Below, piece by piece: positions 1 to 5,970 of a stretch of DNA of 6,980 bases. A program made the position numbers and the translations under genes. Under the pieces are notes generated by a model. It was given only the letters and a program-made list of their open reading frames with translations, was not told the origin of the DNA and did not search any database. Within the stretch, counting starts at the first letter, position 1; the number at the start of each line of letters is the position of its first letter. Source of the DNA: Rickettsia typhi (GTDB lineage: Bacteria; Pseudomonadota; Alphaproteobacteria; Rickettsiales; Rickettsiaceae). The DNA lies in NCBI GenBank assembly GCA_945878545.1, contig CAMCTQ010000066.1, forward strand, positions 1-6,980, written 5' to 3'.

Positions 1-1
1 T

Positions 2-388
2 ATAACAATAGGCAAAAATAGTAAAATAACCCTTAAGATTAACATTGAGCCAGAAGAATGCTTAAAAGGTGGAACTGATAATATTGAAAATTTTATCAGT
101 TTATGTAAAACAATATGGATGCTATTTTTACAGTTTATTGATGAAAAAAAACTTGATTTAGAGGAGTTCATAGAAAATTGCGAAAAAGAAATTTCAAACT
201 TCTTAAACAAAAATAGTCCCCTAACAATCAAAAACAATTACGACTATGAGCAGTATGACCAATTAGGTCTGAGTGGCGAAGACCTTGAATCGCCTGAAGA
301 GTTATCTCTTGATCTAGAGGAGTTCATAGAAATAGGTCTAAGTGGTGAAAACCTCGGATCACCTGAAAAGTTATCTTTCGAGGAATAA
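2..388 (+). CDS. 3' part of unrecognised acidic protein with C-terminal 23-residue tandem repeat (5' end outside window)
   Basis: The reading frame is open from the first bases of the window to a TAA at 386-388, giving 128 visible residues. The first in-frame ATG is at 119, but it has no Shine-Dalgarno sequence in front and coding-like sequence continues upstream of it, so I treat the gene as cut by the window edge. The visible protein is rich in Glu, Asp, Leu and Asn. A hydrophobic patch (IWMLFLQFI, about residues 38-46) is followed by LDLEEFIEN and a Lys/Asn-rich stretch. The protein ends in GLSGEDLESPEELS-LDLEEFIEI followed by GLSGENLGSPEKLS, one full and one partial copy of a 23-residue unit. 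I do not recognise the family. Acidic repeat tails occur in secreted and interaction proteins of intracellular bacteria, but nothing here proves such a role. It faces the AsmA-like gene tail to tail. An internal start at 119 (89 residues) or a decaying gene remnant are the alternatives. Confidence 0.6.
   Translation: MTIGKNSKITLKINIEPEECLKGGTDNIENFISLCKTIWMLFLQFIDEKKLDLEEFIENCEKEISNFLNKNSPLTIKNNYDYEQYDQLGLSGEDLESPEELSLDLEEFIEIGLSGENLGSPEKLSFEE
266..385 (+). repeat. In-frame tandem repeat, 69-bp period, encoding GLSGE-x-L-x-SPE units
   Basis: The 42-bp segment at 266-307 recurs at 335-376, exactly 69 bp (23 codons) later, with 35 of 42 bases identical by my count. All seven differences are transitions: four are silent and three change the protein (Asp to Asn, Glu to Gly, Glu to Lys). 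The 27 bp between the copies, 308-334, encode LDLEEFIEI. Within it the 25-bp block 308-332 matches 152-176 upstream with one silent difference (24 of 25). The protein therefore grew by in-frame duplication of short modules, with a third, separated copy of the LDLEEFIE module. The second repeat copy ends after 17 residues at the stop codon. Confidence 0.85.
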
Positions 389-451
389 AGAGATTATAGC
401 CGTATGTATAAGTTCGAACAGAAGTGAGACGAAAGGAGGAATACACAAGCT

Positions 452-493
452 ACTAGTGACAATCAGAGTGATTCAAATCTAAAGTGTACTAGT
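452..493. repeat. Imperfect inverted repeat in the convergent gap; possible two-way terminator
   Basis: ACTAGTGACA at 452-461 pairs with TGTACTAGT at 485-493, a 9-bp stem with one bulged G. A smaller hairpin, AATCA-GAG-TGATT (461-473), is nested inside. It lies between two genes that converge (stops at 388 plus and 523 minus), where a transcription terminator is expected. Neither strand has a T-run after the stem, so it is not a classical intrinsic terminator. The rest of the gap 389-522 shows no gene. An AAAGGAGG ribosome-binding-like motif at 432-439 has no usable start codon behind it. Confidence 0.3.
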
Positions 494-522
494 TGAAATT
501 TAATCCCAATACCCTCTAAATC

Positions 523-3138
523 CTAGTTCTTTTTTACTGTAGCCGCAGCATTCAACAAATCCTCGAATTCCTTCGTGTCAGCTTCCTTTTTAGGGGTTAG
601 TAAATTACCAGTAGCTTTAATGGTTAATTTTGCTGTAGCATAATCGGTATAATTTCTTCCATAAGTCGGTTTAGTCAAATAAAATGAAAACACTGAAGAA
701 AGATCCATATTAAGATCATATAAATTAAAACTTACTGACGCCGCTCCTGAAGTATATTTTGTTTTAAATGCTACATTCTTTAAAGCGAAAAGTCCTTTAG
801 TAAGCTCTACAGCAGCTTTTAATTCACTAATTTCTGTCTTCCCTGTTAATAAAGCTTGCTTTATGTCATCTTTAAAAGTTTTTATATTATAGTCTGAGAC
901 ACCAGCGGCTTTAACAATATCATCAATAGAAAAATTACTTATTGTGATATCTTTGGTAACTATATCTGATTTTGTATACAAATTATATAGTTGCTCCTCA
1001 AGAGAATTGCCATTTGTAGACCACATACCGCTAGCACTTATTACACCACCGCTCTCAAGAAGTCCAAGCGGCATCAATTTAGCTATCTCTGGAATAATTG
1101 CTGAATTTATAGCATATACAAAATTTATTGTGTACGGATCAAGTAATACACTACCAGAAGAAGACAGTCTGCCACCAAATATATCAGCATCAAACTTGCT
1201 AATTTCAAATAAAGTTTTGTTGTTTTTGGCTTTGAATAGGACTCTACCAAGAATGAAGTCTCCTTGATAAACTTTATCAAGAGTAAAATTCATGTTCAAA
1301 TCAACTTTATCAAGAGCAAATTTTTCTAATATTTGTTTTCTAAGTTCAGAAATAGATCTTGGCGAAAGAAAATTAGTTTCCAGCACGCCACTATGAATTA
1401 TTATATCGAAAGATGGTTTTATACCGGAAGCTATTAGTTCAATTGTTACATCCACATGATTCTTACCATCATTTAATGATAGATTCTCTAGCCTAATTTT
1501 TCCTGGTATAAGACTAAGGTTAAAATTCACGTTTTTATATAGCTTACTATTTGAAATTAGTTGATCAAAACTAATATCGTAATTACTTATGGAGGTGATT
1601 TTTCTTAATGGAATAAATCTATTTAAATAATCCTCTTTTTTTGAGTCTTCAGTTAATCCCAGAGCGTAACTGTATAAATAATTTAAAACTGGTAAGCTAT
1701 TCTCGTCTAAATTAACTTTAGTAATTTTTAAATTCGCATTAGTTCTCGGTGAATTACCGATAAATTTAGTTGAAAAAGAACCAGAGATTTCGGCATTATC
1801 TGTTTTGATCAGTAAATCTTGCATAGAAATATCTACTGAGCTAAATTTAATATCAGACACAAGACTGCATGGAATCTTATTTTGAGATCTCACTTCAGAG
1901 CCGCCAATAATTTCAGCTATATCATTGAGATCTTTGTGAATTAAAGCAATTTTGCCCTTAAAAAGGCTACGGAAAGAATTCTCAGATACAACACCATTAA
2001 CCCTGAAACCACCACTTTGACCTAAAGCACCGGAGAAATCTTCAATATTAACCCTACCGTCTTGGATTAAAAATTTTAAATTAGCATCTGTTACAATATT
2101 GCTTGGATTCAGTACTATTTCTTTAGCCGAAATAGTTGTTCTTGTTTGGTTTTTGCCAAAACTAAATTTATTAATAGTACCAGAAGAATAAGAATTATTG
2201 TTATCATTATGGTTGCTATCAACGCTCTTATTCTGACGAAGACTATCTAGATCTATTTTACTAAAATTTATTTTGACATCACTGATGTCTTGATGATTTT
2301 TACTGATAGCCATCTCGCCAGTTCCTTGAATAGACTTAGACTCAATGACAATATTCTTAAAATTAATCCAATTATTTAATGGTACAATATCTAAGCTAAT
2401 TTTCACTTCCTCACTAGAAGGTAATTTATCTGACACATTGACAAAATCTGGTAATAACGTTAATAATTTTCTAGCAAGAACTGAAGTTACAACTTCCATT
2501 TTACCACTTTTTAAAACAGATTTTTCATATATCTCATGAAGTTTTATATGATAATCGGGATTATTTACATCAAGACTAAAGTTAGTTTGATCAGCATTTC
2601 TAACAAATTCTCCTTGTAAATTTCCTACCGAATCTACTTCTCCATTAAATTTTGTCGTCTTTTCATCTCCAGAAAAAATAAAGTTTTCTATAACAAGAGG
2701 GATGTCTTTGTCTGATTCAACAAAAATTAGTTTATCAATTTTTGCTGAGATATTAAGAGCTTCCTTCTTAATTAATTCACTAATAAATTCATCATGTTCT
2801 ATATAATTCACATCATCATTTGACAAATGAATTATCACCTGACCAATTTCTATATCAGAAACCTTATGGTCAAAACTTAAAACAGACCACAAAGAAAACC
2901 TGATATTTATATCTTTAAGTTCTATCTTGCCAGCTTGTTTTATTTCGTCAATTACTAAGGATGGAACAGGAAATTTATTTAGTTTGTAATTTACTTTAGT
3001 AATATTTGTAGTATCAATCCTAGCACTGCTAATAAAATCATTATAGATTTTATTATAATCTGTTAAATATATGGAACTCAAAACTAAGCCCAAAAGGACC
3101 GCGATTATAACAAACAAAGATAGAATAATTTTTTTCAT
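523..3138 (-). CDS. AsmA-family protein, inner-membrane anchored, envelope-spanning
   Basis: The 871-residue protein starts at the ATG read from 3138. Its N-terminus, MKKIILSLFV followed by an uninterrupted hydrophobic run to about residue 24, is a typical signal-anchor: short basic start, one membrane helix, the rest exported. Residues 70-105 (ELKDINIRFSLWSVLSF then IEIGQVIIHL) resemble the N-terminal AsmA region. The remainder alternates short hydrophobic beta-strands with turns, as expected for the long beta-rich groove of this superfamily. Near the C-terminus, the strand DADIFGGRLSSSGSV (650-664) and the ending ATAKLTIKATGNLLTPKKEAD (834-854) match the AsmA C-terminal pattern. A Ser/Asn/Asp-rich linker lies at 303-320. 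Characterised AsmA-like proteins (AsmA, TamB, YhdP, YdbH) sit in the inner membrane, reach across the periplasm and act in outer-membrane assembly or phospholipid transport. That role here is inferred from the family. No clear Shine-Dalgarno precedes the start. It is transcribed away from rimM and is apparently monocistronic within the window. Assignment to a particular AsmA subfamily is not possible by eye. Confidence 0.85.
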   Translation of the reverse strand: MKKIILSLFVIIAVLLGLVLSSIYLTDYNKIYNDFISSARIDTTNITKVNYKLNKFPVPSLVIDEIKQAGKIELKDINIRFSLWSVLSFDHKVSDIEIGQVIIHLSNDDVNYIEHDEFISELIKKEALNISAKIDKLIFVESDKDIPLVIENFIFSGDEKTTKFNGEVDSVGNLQGEFVRNADQTNFSLDVNNPDYHIKLHEIYEKSVLKSGKMEVVTSVLARKLLTLLPDFVNVSDKLPSSEEVKISLDIVPLNNWINFKNIVIESKSIQGTGEMAISKNHQDISDVKINFSKIDLDSLRQNKSVDSNHNDNNNSYSSGTINKFSFGKNQTRTTISAKEIVLNPSNIVTDANLKFLIQDGRVNIEDFSGALGQSGGFRVNGVVSENSFRSLFKGKIALIHKDLNDIAEIIGGSEVRSQNKIPCSLVSDIKFSSVDISMQDLLIKTDNAEISGSFSTKFIGNSPRTNANLKITKVNLDENSLPVLNYLYSYALGLTEDSKKEDYLNRFIPLRKITSISNYDISFDQLISNSKLYKNVNFNLSLIPGKIRLENLSLNDGKNHVDVTIELIASGIKPSFDIIIHSGVLETNFLSPRSISELRKQILEKFALDKVDLNMNFTLDKVYQGDFILGRVLFKAKNNKTLFEISKFDADIFGGRLSSSGSVLLDPYTINFVYAINSAIIPEIAKLMPLGLLESGGVISASGMWSTNGNSLEEQLYNLYTKSDIVTKDITISNFSIDDIVKAAGVSDYNIKTFKDDIKQALLTGKTEISELKAAVELTKGLFALKNVAFKTKYTSGAASVSFNLYDLNMDLSSVFSFYLTKPTYGRNYTDYATAKLTIKATGNLLTPKKEADTKEFEDLLNAAATVKKN

Positions 3139-3213
3139 GATATGACTTTAATTTTCAGCTATAGTAGTTATATGTTATTTGGCTGCCATCAACAGCAGTT
3201 TCTGTATTAACTT
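3139..3213. promoter_or_regulatory. Divergent intergenic region expected to hold promoters for asmA-like (-) and rimM (+)
   Basis: These 75 bp separate two genes that start back to back, so both promoters should lie here or just inside the genes. On the minus strand, AT-rich -10-like hexamers (TATAAC, then TACTAT) follow a TTGATG, but the spacings (14 and 20 bp) are off the usual 17. On the plus strand, TTGGCT at 3179-3184 and TATTAA at 3205-3210 are 20 bp apart, again a poor fit. Transcription from that pair would begin around 3217 and leave almost no leader before an ATG at 3226. I see no convincing operator. A short imperfect inverted repeat (GCTG at 3182-3185, CAGC) is probably incidental. 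Confidence 0.3.
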
Positions 3214-3750
3214 ATGATATTTTACATGCCAGATCAATCAGTTGCTAACAAAAACAACCCAGATGATAAATTAATTATAGTAGGTGTTATCTCATCAGCT
3301 CATGGTATAAAAGGCCAAATTGTTGTTAAGTCCTTTACCCACCCTCTTGAAAATATTGTAAATTTACCAGTTTTCGATCAAAATCAAAAGCCTGTGAAAC
3401 TAAAAATGATTAGGATTCAACCGAACGGGAATCTAATTTGCAATCTAGAAAACTGCCACAGCAGGACAGAAGCGGAAAAATTCAACAAAACATCTCTTTA
3501 CTGTGCCAGAAGCAGCTTACCACCTATTAAAGCAGAAGATGAATTTTATATTGAAGATTTAAAAGGTCTCAAAGTACTGGACACGAGCGGTAACCACATC
3601 GGCAATATAACCAACGTAGCAAATTATGGCGGAGGAGACATTATAGAAATAATGTTTATCAAAGATGGAAAGTCAGAAATGTTACCTTTTACCAAAGAAC
3701 TATTTCCTGAAATAGCAAGACATCATGCCGTTTTAGTTTTACAAAGATAG
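3214..3750 (+). CDS. rimM: Ribosome maturation factor RimM
   Basis: RimM binds ribosomal protein S19 in the head of the pre-30S subunit and helps 16S rRNA processing and late small-subunit assembly in the cytoplasm. The 178-residue product has the usual family size and both domains. The N-terminal beta-barrel has the hallmark VGVISSAHGIKGQIVVKSFT (23-42), then LPVF and the RTEAEKF-x(6)-YC segment (84-97). The C-terminal PRC-barrel opens with EFYIEDLKGLKVLDTSG (110-126) and carries NYGGGDIIEI (137-146) and the LPFTKELFPEI segment (157-167). The start is uncertain: ATG at 3214 gives MIFYMPDQ, while ATG at 3226 would remove four residues. Neither has a visible Shine-Dalgarno, and the conserved part begins only at about residue 19. 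The gene usually sits between rpsP and trmD. Here its neighbours are a divergent asmA-like gene and a convergent recG, so it is transcribed alone or nearly so. Confidence 0.94.
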   Translation: MIFYMPDQSVANKNNPDDKLIIVGVISSAHGIKGQIVVKSFTHPLENIVNLPVFDQNQKPVKLKMIRIQPNGNLICNLENCHSRTEAEKFNKTSLYCARSSLPPIKAEDEFYIEDLKGLKVLDTSGNHIGNITNVANYGGGDIIEIMFIKDGKSEMLPFTKELFPEIARHHAVLVLQR

Positions 3751-3788
3751 ATATAGTATTTTGAGTTGAATTAGGTGATTTACTATAT
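3751..3788. terminator. Candidate bidirectional terminator between rimM and recG (weak)
   Basis: ATATAGTA at 3751-3758 is repeated as its exact complement TACTATAT at 3781-3788, directly after the rimM stop and about 12 bp beyond the recG stop on the other strand. The position between convergent genes fits a shared terminator. The stem is only 8 bp with two G-C pairs, the loop is 22 nt, and no proper T-run follows on either strand, so its strength is doubtful. Confidence 0.3.
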
Positions 3789-3800
3789 AATTATTAAATC

Positions 3801-5897
3801 TCATCCACTTTTTATTAATTCTCTTTTGTTTCTAGCGAATAAATCAATTTGAAAATCAATAAAATCACTATTTCTGAAAGATTTTGCTAGATAATTTGCT
3901 TGTAACAGAATTTTTAAATCACGAGCAAGGTCAGCGAAAAAAAACACTGGCTCACCACTTTGTTTGGTACCAAGTATTTCTCCCCCACCTCGTAAAATTA
4001 AATCTTGCTCAGCAATATAAAACCCATCATTGCTTTCACGCATTATCTTAAGCCTTTCCCTAGCCATTTTAGATAATCTTTTTGGATTATACATCAATAA
4101 GCAATATGATTGCTTGCTTCCACGCCCTACTCTGCCCCTTAACTGATGAAGCCCAGCAAGACCAAATTTTTCGGCATTTTCAATGACAATCAAGTTACTA
4201 TCAGGTACATCAATGCCAACTTCAATAACTGTTGTTGCAACCAATATACGAGCAGGCCCCTCTTTAAATTCCTGCATGACCTGATCCTTAATTACTGGTT
4301 TCATCTTACCATGGATCATAGAAACCTGATCCGGATACACCTTATCCAGTTCAGCAAAACGCACCGTAACATCTGAAAATATTACTGAATCAGAATTATC
4401 TTCGTCAGCCAGCATTGTTTTTAGTGTTTCATCTGACTGATCAATTAAAGGACAAACCCAATATATCTTCTCTCCTATCTGTAATTTTTTATCTAGTGAG
4501 TTAATAACTTCCGATCTTTTGTCATTAGAAATTATAGAAGTAATTATTGGCAAACGATTACGAGGTTTGGTTTTGAGCTGCGAGACACTCATATCTCCAA
4601 ACATAGTTAATGTCAGACTTCTTGGGATAGGAGTTGCCGTCATCACCAGCACATCTGGAATCGATGCTTTTTTAATTAATTCTAATCTTTGCTCAACACC
4701 AAATCTGTGCTGCTCATCAATAACTATATAAGCTAGATCCTTAAATTCTACTCCCTTCTGAAACAACGCATGAGTACCAATTAAAATATCAACCTTACCA
4801 CTGGCCAAATCTTCTTTTATTTGTTTCTGCTGCTTTACAGAAGTTTTGCCTGTTAACAATTCTACCTTAATGCCAGTATTTTCCAAAGCTTTACAAAAAA
4901 ATTGATAATGCTGGATGCTTAGTAAATCAGTCGGAGCCATCAGAGCAGTTTGCGCACCGCATTTTACAACATTTAAAATAGTTAAAAGCGCAACTAAAGT
5001 CTTGCCAGACCCAACATCTCCTTGGAGCATTCTCATCATCTGAATATCGGAACACTGATCTTGTTCTATTTCCTCGATCACCCCACATTGACCTTGCGTT
5101 AACTCAAAACCAAGCTTTGATAACACTACTTCATGTACCTCATGGTTTGAAACAAAAGATCTACCACGATTTTTATGTTCCTGAGTTTTGATTTTCACTA
5201 AGGATACTTGATTAGCAAATAATTCTTTTGCTGCTAACTTCTCCATATTAAATTTTATGTTTTTCGTGATGTCATCTATAGCTTGCTTACCAATTAGATG
5301 TAAATTTTTAATTTCATCTAATAACTCATCAATATATCTTCTTTCTTCCGCGCCCTGGTTAGCGAAGTGCTTTCTTGTTTGGATAGAGTTTTCTAAAACA
5401 GTAATAGCATCCCTGATATAACCATATAATTGCTTATTTACTATGCCATAAGTAAGTGGATAAATCGGCATTACTGGGGTAATTAAATTTTGCTTAAATA
5501 TAAACTCTGGATGGCTTATTTGCAAAGCACGGTCAAAAATTTCTACTTTGCCGGTAATAATATATTTCTGACCCACCCGAAGCTTGCTAAAAATAAATGG
5601 ATGAATTTTACTAAAGAAGACTAAAATAATTGACCCAGTATTATTAGAAACCTTGATTTTAAGCGGCGCCCTTCTAGATGAAGGCCTAAGGACATCATCT
5701 ATTGTTACTTCGGCTTGAATTAGTTCACCATTTTTGACTATTGCTAAATCAGGATTTATTTTGATGATATTATAAGCGACAGGTTTATAAAAAACCAGAT
5801 CTCTCAAATTATTAATCTTAAGGCGTTCTAAGGCTTTTTGCCCTGGTTCATTAACCTGTAAAAACGACTTAATTGACTGAAAAAATACATCGTACAT
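3801..5897 (-). CDS. recG: ATP-dependent DNA helicase RecG
   Basis: RecG is a superfamily 2 double-stranded DNA translocase that reverses stalled replication forks and drives branch migration in recombination and repair. The 698-residue product is complete; the E. coli protein has 693. Residues 1-50 form the helical N-terminal region (LKINNLRDLVFYKP). The wedge OB-fold follows (about 57-134), ending in LQISHPEFIF. The Q motif is FELTQGQ (264-270). Motor motifs are Walker A GDVGSGKT (293-300), Ia-like ALMAPTDLL (318-326), Walker B DEQH (394-397) in place of DEAD, MTATPIPRSL (419-428), VATTVIEVGIDVPD (553-566) and arginine-finger motif QLRGRVGRG (585-593). The RecG-specific C-terminal segment IAEQDLILRGGGEILGTKQSG lies at 628-648. 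The ATG start fits the expected N-terminus, though no Shine-Dalgarno is seen. It lies 73 bp downstream of a codirectional methyltransferase gene and may share its transcript. No key residue is missing. A charged stretch at about 171-188 may be a lineage-specific loop. Confidence 0.98.
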   Translation of the reverse strand: MYDVFFQSIKSFLQVNEPGQKALERLKINNLRDLVFYKPVAYNIIKINPDLAIVKNGELIQAEVTIDDVLRPSSRRAPLKIKVSNNTGSIILVFFSKIHPFIFSKLRVGQKYIITGKVEIFDRALQISHPEFIFKQNLITPVMPIYPLTYGIVNKQLYGYIRDAITVLENSIQTRKHFANQGAEERRYIDELLDEIKNLHLIGKQAIDDITKNIKFNMEKLAAKELFANQVSLVKIKTQEHKNRGRSFVSNHEVHEVVLSKLGFELTQGQCGVIEEIEQDQCSDIQMMRMLQGDVGSGKTLVALLTILNVVKCGAQTALMAPTDLLSIQHYQFFCKALENTGIKVELLTGKTSVKQQKQIKEDLASGKVDILIGTHALFQKGVEFKDLAYIVIDEQHRFGVEQRLELIKKASIPDVLVMTATPIPRSLTLTMFGDMSVSQLKTKPRNRLPIITSIISNDKRSEVINSLDKKLQIGEKIYWVCPLIDQSDETLKTMLADEDNSDSVIFSDVTVRFAELDKVYPDQVSMIHGKMKPVIKDQVMQEFKEGPARILVATTVIEVGIDVPDSNLIVIENAEKFGLAGLHQLRGRVGRGSKQSYCLLMYNPKRLSKMARERLKIMRESNDGFYIAEQDLILRGGGEILGTKQSGEPVFFFADLARDLKILLQANYLAKSFRNSDFIDFQIDLFARNKRELIKSG

Positions 5898-5933
5898 ATA
5901 AGCTGGTTAATTATGGCAAACTATTTTTTTTAT

Positions 5934-5960
5934 GGATTCCCTCTTGCGAGGGGACACTCC
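5934..5960. repeat. GC-rich palindromic element in the recG leader region
   Basis: TTCCCTC (5937-5943) pairs with GAGGGGA (5948-5954) around a TTGC loop, and GGA (5934-5936) can pair with TCC (5958-5960) across a CAC bulge, giving a 27-bp imperfect palindrome. On the minus strand, the direction of transcription into recG, the loop reads GCAA closed by C-G, a stable GNRA tetraloop. The element is much richer in G+C than the sequence around it. The minus strand has an A-run, not a T-run, after the hairpin, so it is not an intrinsic terminator for the methyltransferase. It resembles the small dispersed palindromes of the form TGGATTCCC...GGGA found in many bacterial genomes. Whether it is repeated elsewhere cannot be seen here. 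Confidence 0.55.
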
Positions 5961-5970
5961 TTACGGTTAG

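Noticed and set aside
432..439. Perfect Shine-Dalgarno-like AAAGGAGG in the 389-522 gap
   Set aside because: No ATG, GTG or TTG lies at 5-10 nt spacing. The nearest GTG (456) opens only eight codons before a stop.
944..1267. Plus-strand open frame of 107 codons inside the AsmA-like gene
   Set aside because: It lies wholly antisense to a convincing long gene, has no ribosome-binding site and no recognisable protein features. The shorter frame at 2345-2539 is rejected for the same reason.
2179..2232. Ser/Asn/Asp-rich stretch in the AsmA-like protein as an inserted element
   Set aside because: Low-complexity polar linkers are ordinary in AT-rich genomes and in this family. There is no palindrome or boundary to support an insertion.
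4146..4376. Plus-strand open frames opposite recG (4146-4376 and 4519-4731)
   Set aside because: They are antisense to conserved RecG motor motifs and look like mirror frames of constrained coding sequence.
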